Assembly: GCA_015494645.1 (NCBI GenBank)
Contig: WGAU01000099.1
Location: 1 to 15,254, forward strand
Direction of reading: 5' to 3'
DNA from: Aquificota bacterium
GTDB lineage: Bacteria > Thermosulfidibacterota > Thermosulfidibacteria > Thermosulfidibacterales > Thermosulfidibacteraceae
Length of the DNA stretch: 15,254 nucleotides
The first letter of the stretch is position 1. Each line of letters begins with the position of its first letter. The notes beneath the pieces are model-generated. The model saw only the letters and a list, made by a program, of their open reading frames with translations. It was not told where the DNA came from and did not search any database. The translations under genes were made by a program, and so were the position numbers. Positions 6,555 to 14,357 of the stretch are shown piece after piece.

Positions 6555-7637
6555 TCAAGATTTAAAGGCCGGATATGATCCCAAGATCTTTACAAAAACG
6601 CAACGTTTCCTTAAACAATCCACGGCCTCTTTCACTCTATCTTCGCTGAGATGCCCGTTGAAATCAATATAGAAAATGTAATCCCAAGGCTTTTTTTTGG
6701 AAGGTCTTGACTCTATCTTTGTAAGATTGATTCCCCTATCGGAAAAGCAGGAAAGTATGTTCTTCAAAGCCCCAACCTCATCAGATATGCTGAACAAAAT
6801 AGAAGTCTTGTCGTCTCCAGTAGGCTCGGACTCACTCTTTCCAACTATTAAAAAGCGAGTGTAATTGTCCCTCTGATCCTCAATGTTTCTCACCGCAACC
6901 TTCAGTCCATAAAGGGTAGCTGCCATATCGCTGGCTATAGCCGCAGCCTTATCATCCTCAGCGGCCATCTTGGCAGCTTCAGCAGTGCTTGATACGTAAA
7001 CCACTTTCGCCTCAGGCATAACGGAAGCCAACCATTTGCGGCACTGGGCAATGGCGTGGGGATGGCTGTAGATCTTCTCAACCCCCAGTGTATCCCCACT
7101 TTTTGTGAGGAGATGATGGGACACCCGAAGGTAAACTTCTCCCACTATCCTTACCTGATCAAATTCCATAAAGGCATCTAAGGTTCTGTTAACCACACCT
7201 TCAGTAGAATTCTCAAAAGGCACTACCCCATAATCCACATGTCCCCTGTCCACAACCTCAAATATACCCTCAACAAACTTTACAGGGATAAATCTCGCAG
7301 AAAGGCCGAAGTACTCCACTCCAGCCTGATGGGTAAACGTAGCCTCAGGTCCGAGATAAGCCACTGTAATCTGCCTCTGTACAGCCACACACGCGGAAAT
7401 AATTTCGCGAAAAACATATTTAATAGCCTCCTTGGGGAAGGGCCCTTTACTAATGGATTCAAGCCTATCAAATATACGTTTCTCCCTGCCGGGAACAAAC
7501 ACCGGCGAACCGCTGGATCTTTTAATCTCACCTATCCTGAGGGCCAAAGATGCTCTACGATTTAGAAGATCTAATATGGCTTCATCTATTGAATCTATCT
7601 GCCTTCTCAGCTCCTCAAGCTCATTTACCTGTAGCAT
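6555..7637 (-). CDS. pheA: Bifunctional chorismate mutase / prephenate dehydratase (P-protein)
   Basis: PheA converts chorismate to prephenate and then to phenylpyruvate, the committed branch to phenylalanine. The 360-residue protein has three domains in order. An AroQ chorismate mutase (1-90) keeps Arg11, Arg28, Lys39, Arg51 and Glu52, in step with the E. coli numbering. The prephenate dehydratase (about 91-268) has AYLGPEATFTHQA, VVPFENSTEGVVNRTLD and the NYTRF motif (Thr260). An ACT domain (about 278-360) has GALKNIL and ESRPSK, the phenylalanine-binding elements, so feedback inhibition by Phe is likely. ATG 7637 is chosen over GTG 7643, because AAAAGG lies 5 nt before the ATG. It overlaps the end of secG by 17 nt. 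A run of eight A on the coding strand (6691-6698) encodes the Lys residues after ESRPS. Confidence 0.96.
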   Translation of the reverse strand: MLQVNELEELRRQIDSIDEAILDLLNRRASLALRIGEIKRSSGSPVFVPGREKRIFDRLESISKGPFPKEAIKYVFREIISACVAVQRQITVAYLGPEATFTHQAGVEYFGLSARFIPVKFVEGIFEVVDRGHVDYGVVPFENSTEGVVNRTLDAFMEFDQVRIVGEVYLRVSHHLLTKSGDTLGVEKIYSHPHAIAQCRKWLASVMPEAKVVYVSSTAEAAKMAAEDDKAAAIASDMAATLYGLKVAVRNIEDQRDNYTRFLIVGKSESEPTGDDKTSILFSISDEVGALKNILSCFSDRGINLTKIESRPSKKKPWDYIFYIDFNGHLSEDRVKEAVDCLRKRCVFVKILGSYPAFKS

Positions 7638-7983
7638 TGGCACCTTTTGAGGTAGTGTTCTCAGGCTTCACAACAGGTTTTACAGCCTTATGTTCCACCT
7701 TTTTCTCCACTTTCACCTCAGGCAGAGCCTTCTGCACTGCCCTAACATACTTGGGCTTGCCAACGATAATGGTAAGGGCAATGGAATTCAGAAAGAATAT
7801 AACAGCCAAAACCACAGTAACCTTGGCCAAAAATGGCGTAGGACCCTTTGGACCAAAGACCGTGGATGAGGACCCTACACCAAAAGCTGCTCCCATCTCA
7901 GCCCCTTTGCCCCTTTGAAGGATTACTACTACTATCAAAAGGATACACACAATCACGTGAAGCACTATAAGAGCTGTCTCCAT
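7621..7983 (-). CDS. secG: Protein-export membrane protein SecG
   Basis: SecG is the small membrane subunit of the SecYEG translocon. The 120-residue product has two membrane helices (about 3-21 and 52-74) joined by the conserved cytoplasmic loop with QRGKGAEMGAAFG, GSSSTVFG and the FLAK segment entering helix 2. After helix 2 there is a longer than usual polar tail (about 76-120), rich in Lys, Val and Thr. The start ATG directly follows the tpiA stop with no intervening base, and the GGAGGGG within the tpiA end is its ribosome binding site. The tpiA-secG order is widespread in bacteria. Confidence 0.96.
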   Translation of the reverse strand: METALIVLHVIVCILLIVVVILQRGKGAEMGAAFGVGSSSTVFGPKGPTPFLAKVTVVLAVIFFLNSIALTIIVGKPKYVRAVQKALPEVKVEKKVEHKAVKPVVKPENTTSKGANATGK

Positions 7984-8754
7984 TTAACACCCCTCCAAGG
8001 CTGCAATCTTTACTATTTCAGAAAAAGCATCGGACTTCAGACTTGCCCCTCCCACTAAGGCGCCGTCAATATCTTCCTGGGATATCAAACTGGCAAAATT
8101 ATCAGGCTTAACGCTTCCACCGTAAAGTATCCTCACCTCGCGGGCAACACCACCGTACATAGCCTCTAACCTGCTTCTTATAAAACTATGTACCTCTTGG
8201 GCCTCCTCAGGGGTTGCAACCCTGCCTGTTCCTATGGCCCAAACAGGTTCATAAGCTATAACAAACTCGTTCCCTGTACAACACTCTACATTTTTGAGGG
8301 CACCATCAAGCTGTGAACCCACCACATCAAAAACCCTGCCAGCCTCTCTTTCCTCAAGGGTCTCTCCCACACAAATTATAGGTGTGATGCCTTCAGAAAT
8401 GAGGGCCTTGACCTTTCTGTTTACACCCTCATCTGTCTCGCCAAAGTAACTTCTCCTCTCGGAGTGCCCCACTATGCAAAGGGAACATCCCACGTCCCTC
8501 AACATGTAAGGGGATACCTCCCCGGTAAAGGCTCCTTCCCTTTCCCAAAAGACATCTTGAGCACATAATAGTATGGGGGTACCCTCGAGTAGCTTTCCCA
8601 CTGGGGAAAGATGGAGAAACACAGGAGCCACGGCCACATCCACCTTATCAAGCCAGACAGGATCAAGCCTCAATAAAAGGGATTTCACCAAAGAGAGAGA
8701 CCCTCTAAGGTCATTGTGCATCTTCCAGTTACCACAAACCAAAGGTCTTCTCAT
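7984..8754 (-). CDS. tpiA: Triosephosphate isomerase
   Basis: TpiA interconverts dihydroxyacetone phosphate and glyceraldehyde 3-phosphate in glycolysis and gluconeogenesis. The 256-residue length is normal. Catalytic elements are all present: GNWKM with Asn9 and Lys11, IVGHSERR with His97, and AYEPVWAIGTG with Glu169. The phosphate-binding segments LYGGSV and ALVGGASL follow near the C terminus. The ATG overlaps the pgk stop by 4 nt (ATGA), indicating translational coupling. It lies in the conserved cluster gapA-pgk-tpiA-secG. Confidence 0.98.
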   Translation of the reverse strand: MRRPLVCGNWKMHNDLRGSLSLVKSLLLRLDPVWLDKVDVAVAPVFLHLSPVGKLLEGTPILLCAQDVFWEREGAFTGEVSPYMLRDVGCSLCIVGHSERRSYFGETDEGVNRKVKALISEGITPIICVGETLEEREAGRVFDVVGSQLDGALKNVECCTGNEFVIAYEPVWAIGTGRVATPEEAQEVHSFIRSRLEAMYGGVAREVRILYGGSVKPDNFASLISQEDIDGALVGGASLKSDAFSEIVKIAALEGC

Positions 8755-9947
8755 GCCGAAGCCTCCTTATCCGTAAGAACCTCAACACAAGGAAGGGTGC
8801 CCTTTTCCAAAAGCTCAAGAAATGCTCCGCCACCTGTGGATACATGAGATATCTTTTCCTTCACCCCCGCCATACTAACAACGGCATCCGTATCGCCTCC
8901 ACCTACAATGCTCAGGGCATTGAGTGAGGCCACATATCGGGCTATCTGTACACTACCCGTTTTGAACTTCTTAAGCTCAAAATAACCCATGGGACCATTC
9001 CAGATGATGGTCTCTGCATCGGACAGAGCTTCTTTAAAGAGCTCAACAGTTGCAGGACCTATATCAAGACCCATCATGTTTTCTGGGATCTCTTGAAAGG
9101 CCTTATAATAGGCCTTCGCCCTGTCGCTGGGCTCATCCGCTACCACAAAATCAACGGGAAGGTAAAACTTAACTCTCCCCTGCTTAGCAAGCCTCATAAC
9201 TTCTTTAGCAGTCTCAACGTAGTCCTGCTCCAGAAGGGAACGTCCTGTATCAAAGCCCAAAGCCTTCAGAAAGGTAAAGGCCATGGCTCCGCCAATGAGC
9301 ATCTTATCAACCTTTCTAACCAAGCTCTTGAGAAGACCTATTTTGGTGGAAACCTTAGCCCCCCCTATGATGGCCACAAGAGGGCGTGAAGGATTCTCCA
9401 TGGCCCTTTTGAAATACTCCATCTCTTCTTCGATGAGAAAGCCCATGGCAGCTACCTTGGCAAACTTGGCAGCTCCATAGGTAGAAGCGTGCTTTCTATG
9501 GGCTGTTCCGAAGGCATCGTTTACATAATAATCAGCATACTCCACCAAATTCTTTGCAAACTCCTCATCGTTTGCTGTTTCTTCCTTGTAAAAGCGCAAG
9601 TTCTCCAGCAGCAACACATCCCCCTCTTCCATTTCATCAACGGCCCCTTTGACCTTCTCCCCTATACAGTCATCAACAAACTTCACATCTTTTTTGAGAA
9701 GACGAGACAACCTAACCGCCACAGGTTTCAAGGAATACCTCTCGTCCCAGCCCTTTGGCCTATCCAAGTGGGAAGCCAAGACCACTTTGGCTCCCTTATC
9801 TATTGCGTAATTTATGGTCTTCAAAGCAGCTCTAATTCTTGAATCATCAAGAACATTTCCTTTGTCATCCACAGGTACATTGAAATCCACCCTGACAAAA
9901 ATAACTTTACCCTTAAGATCCAGATCCCTTATGGAAACCTTGTTCAT
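8751..9947 (-). CDS. pgk: Phosphoglycerate kinase
   Basis: Pgk transfers the acyl phosphate of 1,3-bisphosphoglycerate to ADP, the first ATP-yielding step of lower glycolysis. The 398-residue length is standard. Substrate-binding residues in the N-terminal domain are visible: RVDFNVP (Asp21, Asn23), Arg37 and SHLDRP (His60, Arg63). Later segments include LLENLRFYKEE, NDAFGTAHR, IIGGAKVSTKI, WNGPMGYFE and the nucleotide-binding GGGDTDAVVSMAG near the C terminus. ATG 9947 is chosen over a start six codons further up, because AGAGGG sits 6 nt before it and the MNKVSIRDLDLKGK terminus fits the family. It starts 1 nt after the gapA stop. Confidence 0.98.
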   Translation of the reverse strand: MNKVSIRDLDLKGKVIFVRVDFNVPVDDKGNVLDDSRIRAALKTINYAIDKGAKVVLASHLDRPKGWDERYSLKPVAVRLSRLLKKDVKFVDDCIGEKVKGAVDEMEEGDVLLLENLRFYKEETANDEEFAKNLVEYADYYVNDAFGTAHRKHASTYGAAKFAKVAAMGFLIEEEMEYFKRAMENPSRPLVAIIGGAKVSTKIGLLKSLVRKVDKMLIGGAMAFTFLKALGFDTGRSLLEQDYVETAKEVMRLAKQGRVKFYLPVDFVVADEPSDRAKAYYKAFQEIPENMMGLDIGPATVELFKEALSDAETIIWNGPMGYFELKKFKTGSVQIARYVASLNALSIVGGGDTDAVVSMAGVKEKISHVSTGGGAFLELLEKGTLPCVEVLTDKEASA

Positions 9948-9948
9948 C

Positions 9949-10950
9949 TCATTCCCTCTCCGCAATAAGCTTTACGAGATCCCTGAGTCTGCAGGAGTAA
10001 CCCCATTCGTTGTCGTACCAAGAAACCACCTTCACCAAGTTGCCTATAGCCTTAGTGGAAAGAGCATCAACGATAGAAGATCTTGGATCACCGTTGAAGT
10101 CAATAGACACCAATGGCTCTTCACAGTAACCCAGTATACCCTCAAGCTCTCCTTCAGCCGCCTCTTTAAGGGCAGCGTTTACTTCATCAGCGGTAACCTC
10201 CTTGTCAAGCTCCGCCACAAGATCTACCACCGAAACATTAGCGGTAGGCACCCTCATGGCCATTCCATCCAGTTTGCCTTTAAGCTCTGGCAAAACCTCT
10301 CCTACAGCCACAGCAGCCCCCGTGGTGGTGGGAATTATAGAAACCCCTGCAGCTCTGGCTCTTCTAAGATCTTTGTGAGGAAGGTCAAGTATCCTCTGGT
10401 CGTTAGTGTAAGCATGAACGGTGGTCATAAAGCCTTTACGTATGCCAAATCTTTCATGGAGCACCTTGGCCACTGGTGCCAAGCAATTGGTAGTACAGGA
10501 AGCGTTGGAAATGATTTTATGTTCCTTAGGATTGAGCTGTTGATGGTTCACTCCAATAACCACTGTTATATCAGGATTTTTGGCAGGGGCAGATATGATC
10601 ACCCACTTGGCTCCTACTTCAAGATGCCTTGAAGCCTTCTCCCTCTCCCTAAACCTACCAGTGGACTCTATAACAACATCAACTCCCAAATCCTCCCATG
10701 GAAGCTCAGAAGGATCAGGCTTAGCAAGGACTTTTATAGACTTACCATTAACCACTATGGCATCATCCTCCGCCCTAACCTCCCCTTCAAACCGCCCATG
10801 AACCGAATCGTACTTCAAAAGATGGGCCAAAGTTACCGCATCTGTGAGATCATTTATAGCAACGATCTCTATATTCTCATCCCAAAAGCTTGCTCTGAAG
10901 AAGTTCCTGCCTATCCTGCCAAAACCATTAATAGCTACTCGCACAGCCAT
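9949..10950 (-). CDS. gapA: Glyceraldehyde-3-phosphate dehydrogenase, type I
   Basis: GapA oxidises and phosphorylates glyceraldehyde 3-phosphate to 1,3-bisphosphoglycerate with NAD. The 333-residue product has the Rossmann motif INGFGRIGR (7-15). Asp34 at the end of the second strand (AINDLTD) favours NAD over NADP. The active site is SNASCTTNC with Cys152, with His179 in TTVHAYT. Substrate-binding segments IPTTTGAA and MRVPT follow, and WYDNEWGYS lies near the end. It is the first gene of the ten-gene minus-strand operon. A long purine-rich ribosome binding site (AAGGAGGGGAGGA, 10951-10963) runs right up to the ATG, predicting strong translation as expected for a glycolytic enzyme. The type is the bacterial/organellar one, not the archaeal enzyme. 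Confidence 0.98.
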   Translation of the reverse strand: MAVRVAINGFGRIGRNFFRASFWDENIEIVAINDLTDAVTLAHLLKYDSVHGRFEGEVRAEDDAIVVNGKSIKVLAKPDPSELPWEDLGVDVVIESTGRFREREKASRHLEVGAKWVIISAPAKNPDITVVIGVNHQQLNPKEHKIISNASCTTNCLAPVAKVLHERFGIRKGFMTTVHAYTNDQRILDLPHKDLRRARAAGVSIIPTTTGAAVAVGEVLPELKGKLDGMAMRVPTANVSVVDLVAELDKEVTADEVNAALKEAAEGELEGILGYCEEPLVSIDFNGDPRSSIVDALSTKAIGNLVKVVSWYDNEWGYSCRLRDLVKLIAERE

Positions 10951-11032
10951 TCCTCCCCTCCTTCAAATTCAAGAATTAATAGCAATGGTGTTGACAGTAG
11001 TCTTTTATAGCTTTATTGAGGGGGTGGTCAAG
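10951..11032. promoter_or_regulatory. Divergent intergenic region between gapA and hisS
   Basis: These 82 bp are the only substantial gap in the window, and both flanking operons start here, so it should hold two promoters. Leftward, a gapA candidate is minus-10 TATTAA (10976-10981) with minus-35 AAGACT (10999-11004), 17 nt apart; the minus-35 is weak. Rightward, TTGACA (10991-10996) is a perfect minus-35, but the TTTATT that could act as minus-10 (11012-11017) would place the start inside the hisS ribosome binding site, so its use is doubtful. A small palindrome AATTC-AA-GAATT (10966-10977) lies over the predicted gapA start and could bind a regulator. No riboswitch or T-box structure is evident. 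Confidence 0.6.
10976..11004 (-). promoter_or_regulatory. Candidate gapA operon promoter
   Basis: The minus-strand boxes are AAGACT (11004-10999) and TATTAA (10981-10976), with a 17-nt spacer. Transcription would begin near 10969, leaving a leader of about 19 nt with the gapA ribosome binding site. The match to the sigma-70 consensus is moderate, so this is only a prediction. Confidence 0.35.
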
Positions 11033-12292
11033 ATGATTAAGGCGGTAAGAGGCTTTAAAGACGTTCTTCCCGAAGATACAGTTTACTGGCGATACTTAGA
11101 GGAAGAGGCCCGCACTCTCTTTGAAAGCTTCGGATTCAGAGAAATACGCATACCGGTATTGGAAAAGCTTGAACTCTTCCAGAGAGGTATAGGATCAACC
11201 ACCGACATAGTTGAAAAGGAGATGTACGTGTTTGAAGACAGAAACGGCGAGCTTTTGGCTTTGAGACCCGAGGCAACAGCAGGGGTAGCAAGGGCCTTTA
11301 TAGAAAACTCACTACACATGAAAGATCCCGTAAACAAATACTACTTTTTTGGTCCCATGTTTAGACATGAACGACCACAGGCAGGCAGGCTTAGACAGTT
11401 CCACCAACTCAACGTTGAAGCTTACGGCGTAAAGTCGCCATCTTTAGACGCAGAGATCATGGCTATGCTACACATGCTAACCCAGAAGTTAAAGATAGAT
11501 GATGCTCTTCACCTTGAGATAAACCACATAGGATGCCCACAGTGTAGGCCTATATATAGAGATATACTAATTAACTTCCTTAACAATCAAAAGGAAAAAC
11601 TCTGCAAGGACTGCAAAAGAAGATTAGAAAAGAACCCCCTAAGGGTATTGGACTGCAAAAAGGAAGGATGCAAAAATATAGCTTCACAGGCGCCACAGAT
11701 CATAGATTACCTGTGCGACCAGTGCAAAGACTATTTTGACAAGACATTGGATTATCTGGCCGTTTCCGAAGTTCCCTTTGTAATCAATCCCATGATCGTC
11801 AGAGGACTTGATTACTACACCGGCGTGGTTTTTGAACTGACCACGGACGAACTTGGTGCTCAGAACGCTGTGGCGGCAGGAGGAAGATACGACAACCTCA
11901 TGAAAGAACTGGGAGGACCTGACATACCCGGCGTTGGTTTTGCCATAGGTGTGGAAAGGACAGTAGCACTGATGAAGAAACGCTACACATTGGAAGAAGA
12001 AACACCACTCTTTTTCTTTGCAGTAATGGGGGAAGAGGCAAAACGAGTGGCACTACCCTTAGCCTTGAAGCTGAGGCAGGAAGGCGTAAAATGCGAGATG
12101 GAACACTCTGACAAAAGCCTGAAGAGCCAGATGAGAAAGGCAAATAAATTAAAGGTTAGGTTCACTGTTATAGTTGGAGAAGACGAGGTCAGAAAAGGTG
12201 TTCTAACTGTGAGAGACATGGAAGAGAAAAAGCAGTTTGAGATTCAGGCACAAATCTCAGAACTACTCAAACTTGCGGAGGCTGCAAGATGA
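11033..12292 (+). CDS. hisS: Histidyl-tRNA synthetase
   Basis: HisRS is a class II synthetase that attaches histidine to tRNA-His. The 419-residue length is standard. Motif 2 is YYFFGPMFRHERPQAGR (103-119, Arg111). Histidine-binding signatures are RGLDYYTG (257-264) and AAGGRYDNL (281-289), and motif 3 contains GVGFAIGVERT (300-310). The C-terminal anticodon-binding domain starts near 330. An insertion at about 165-235 has eight Cys in four pairs: Cys168/171, 191/194, 208/213 and 228/231. The ATG at 11033 is chosen over in-frame upstream codons because GAGGGGGTGG (11018-11027) lies 5 nt before it and MIKAVRGFKDVLP is the typical terminus. It heads a rightward operon and overlaps aspS by 4 nt. 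Confidence 0.97.
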   Translation: MIKAVRGFKDVLPEDTVYWRYLEEEARTLFESFGFREIRIPVLEKLELFQRGIGSTTDIVEKEMYVFEDRNGELLALRPEATAGVARAFIENSLHMKDPVNKYYFFGPMFRHERPQAGRLRQFHQLNVEAYGVKSPSLDAEIMAMLHMLTQKLKIDDALHLEINHIGCPQCRPIYRDILINFLNNQKEKLCKDCKRRLEKNPLRVLDCKKEGCKNIASQAPQIIDYLCDQCKDYFDKTLDYLAVSEVPFVINPMIVRGLDYYTGVVFELTTDELGAQNAVAAGGRYDNLMKELGGPDIPGVGFAIGVERTVALMKKRYTLEEETPLFFFAVMGEEAKRVALPLALKLRQEGVKCEMEHSDKSLKSQMRKANKLKVRFTVIVGEDEVRKGVLTVRDMEEKKQFEIQAQISELLKLAEAAR

Positions 12293-14055
12293 AAAGAACC
12301 TGCTACTGTGGCGAAGTAAATGAGAGCATGATTGGCAAAGAGGTCATACTTGAAGGATGGGTACATAGAAACAGAGACCACGGCGGGCTTACATTTCTGG
12401 ATCTAAGAGACAGGGAAGGCATTGTACAAGTGGTTTTTGATCCGCAAACCGATCCTAAAGCCCATGAAACAGCCAAAAGAACAAAGTCAGAATATGTGGT
12501 TAGGATAAAGGGTTACGTTAGGAGAAGGCCCGAAGGCACGGAAAACCCAAAACTCAAAACGGGTATGGTAGAAGTGGTCGGAAAAGAAATTGAAGTGCTC
12601 AATACATCCCTGCCTACTCCCTTCAAGATAGAAGACGACATTGAAATAAGCGAAGAGGTAAGGCTAAGATACAGATTCTTGGATCTCAGAAGGCCTTCCA
12701 TGCAGAGAAAGCTCATCCTCAGACACAAAGCCGCTCAGGCAGTCAGAAGATTCCTGGATCAAGAAGGCTTTTTAGAACTTGAAACTCCATTTCTCACCAA
12801 ATCAACCCCCGAAGGGGCAAGGGACTTCTTGGTTCCCAGCAGGCTAAACCCTGGAAGGTTTTACGCTCTACCCCAATCACCCCAGCTGTTCAAGCAAATC
12901 TTCATGATCTCCGGGTACGACAGGTACTTCCAGATAGTTAAGTGTTTCAGAGACGAGGACCTCAGGGCAGACAGACAGCCTGAGTTCACCCAGATAGATC
13001 TGGAAATGGCCTTTGCGGAAAGAGACGATGTAATGAGCGTAACCGAAGGCATCCTAAAAACCATCTTTAAGGTGATAGATGTTGAAATAGAAACCCCATT
13101 TAAGCGCATCTCCTACAGAGAAGCCATGGACCGCTACGGGTCCGACAAGCCCGACACAAGATTTGGCCTTGAAATGGAAACAGTCAACAATATCTTTGCA
13201 GACACCCAGTTCAAAGTATTCAAAAAGGCAGTAGATGAAGGGAAGACCATAAAGGCCCTTTGTGTTCCCGAGGGCAATAAGCTTTCAAGAAAAGATCTGG
13301 ACGACCTCATAAACATGGCAATATCCGAAGGAGCAGGTGGTCTTGTATGGATGAGGGTTCAGGAAGGCGGCAAGCTACAATCACCTGTGGCAAAGTTTCT
13401 AAGCGAGGGAGAAACAGAAAAATTGCTTGACAAACTCAACGCCTCCGAAGGCAGCGTAATTCTGCTTGTGGCAGAGGACTGGGAAAAGTCCTGCGAGGTT
13501 TTAGGAAACATAAGACTGCACTTGGGGAAAAAGCTTTCGCTTATTGATGAAGACAAATACAGCTTCCTGTGGGTAATTGACTTTCCACTCTTAGACTGGG
13601 ACGAAGAAGAAAAGAGATACGTTGCCGTGCATCACCCCTTCACAGCCCCCATGGACGAAGACATAGAGCTTTTGGATAGCGATCCCCTAAAGGTAAGGGC
13701 CAAAGCCTACGACGTGGTGCTTAACGGCAATGAAATCGGTGGCGGAAGCATCAGAATACACCGTCAGGATATACAGAGCAAAATCTTCAATCTTTTAGGA
13801 ATAGGTAAAGAAGAAGCAGAAGCTAAGTTTGGATTCCTGCTTGAAGCCTTACAGTACGGAGCTCCCCCTCACGGAGGGCTTGCCTTAGGCTTTGACCGAA
13901 TCATGGCGATAATCACCAAGTCCCCTTCTATAAGGGATGTTATCGCCTTCCCCAAAACACAGAAAGCCCTATGTCTTATGACAGGTGCCCCATCGGAAGT
14001 TTCCAAAAAACAGCTTGATGAGCTATTTATAAAGGTAGTTCCACCCAAGAAATGA
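12289..14055 (+). CDS. aspS: Aspartyl-tRNA synthetase, bacterial type (possibly non-discriminating)
   Basis: AspRS attaches aspartate to tRNA-Asp. The 588-residue protein has the bacterial architecture: an N-terminal OB-fold anticodon domain (about 1-105, GWVHRNRDHGG and LDLRDREG), the class II core with motif 2 FRDEDLRADRQPEFTQID (220-237, Arg221), a GAD-like insertion (about 290-415) and motif 3 around GLALGFDRI. His31 and a Gly at 83 (RPEG) match the residues which, in the Pseudomonas aeruginosa enzyme (His31, Gly82), allow tRNA-Asn to be charged as well. This suggests a non-discriminating enzyme feeding a GatCAB route to Asn-tRNA, an inference from two residues. The ATG overlaps the hisS stop by 4 nt, with GGAGG upstream. 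The hisS-aspS order is common in bacteria. Confidence 0.97.
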   Translation: MKRTCYCGEVNESMIGKEVILEGWVHRNRDHGGLTFLDLRDREGIVQVVFDPQTDPKAHETAKRTKSEYVVRIKGYVRRRPEGTENPKLKTGMVEVVGKEIEVLNTSLPTPFKIEDDIEISEEVRLRYRFLDLRRPSMQRKLILRHKAAQAVRRFLDQEGFLELETPFLTKSTPEGARDFLVPSRLNPGRFYALPQSPQLFKQIFMISGYDRYFQIVKCFRDEDLRADRQPEFTQIDLEMAFAERDDVMSVTEGILKTIFKVIDVEIETPFKRISYREAMDRYGSDKPDTRFGLEMETVNNIFADTQFKVFKKAVDEGKTIKALCVPEGNKLSRKDLDDLINMAISEGAGGLVWMRVQEGGKLQSPVAKFLSEGETEKLLDKLNASEGSVILLVAEDWEKSCEVLGNIRLHLGKKLSLIDEDKYSFLWVIDFPLLDWDEEEKRYVAVHHPFTAPMDEDIELLDSDPLKVRAKAYDVVLNGNEIGGGSIRIHRQDIQSKIFNLLGIGKEEAEAKFGFLLEALQYGAPPHGGLALGFDRIMAIITKSPSIRDVIAFPKTQKALCLMTGAPSEVSKKQLDELFIKVVPPKK

Positions 14056-14357
14056 TGAAAAGGCTAACATTGTGTATCATTTTTACCCTTACCATAGGAT
14101 GCTCAGCACAGAAAACCACCTTCAAGAAAACTCCTCCTGAAGTGCCCCCACAATTGGAAGCCGCTTTAAAAACGGCACAGGAATACAAACTTCCAGAGTA
14201 CTTACCAGATCTATGGGAAGGCATAAAAAAAGCTGTTGATTACGCCAATAAAGTGTGTCCCACCGATAAGAATAAATGCCAAAAGATCACGCAAAAAATA
14301 AAAGATGCTGTTCTTAAGGGCGTCGAAATAACCTACCTTGTAAAGGAACAAAGGTGA
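14052..14357 (+). CDS. Small putative lipoprotein of unknown function
   Basis: The product is 101 residues and I recognise no family. The N terminus (MMKRLTLCIIFTLTIGCSAQ) looks like a lipoprotein signal peptide: two basic residues, a hydrophobic stretch and a possible lipobox ending in Gly-Cys17, though position -3 is Thr rather than the usual Leu. The mature part is short, Lys-rich and probably helical, with a Pro-rich start (KKTPPEVPPQ) and a CPTDKNKC pair that could form a disulfide outside the cytoplasm. The first ATG overlaps the aspS stop by 4 nt; a second ATG follows directly, and no strong ribosome binding site is seen. Its stop overlaps the next gene's GTG. The tight coupling on both sides and the gene-like composition support a real gene. 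Confidence 0.75.
   Translation: MMKRLTLCIIFTLTIGCSAQKTTFKKTPPEVPPQLEAALKTAQEYKLPEYLPDLWEGIKKAVDYANKVCPTDKNKCQKITQKIKDAVLKGVEITYLVKEQR

Noticed and set aside
9814..10632. Long open frame on the plus strand (272 codons) opposite gapA and the start of pgk
   Set aside because: It is antisense to two strongly supported glycolytic genes, has no family motifs and no ribosome binding site, and is explained by the codon bias of the real genes.
10844..11032. Upstream extension of hisS to ATG 10844 or ATG 10986
   Set aside because: The extension overlaps gapA or the promoter region and encodes sequence unlike any HisRS N terminus. ATG 11033 has a strong ribosome binding site and the typical MIKAVRGFKD start.
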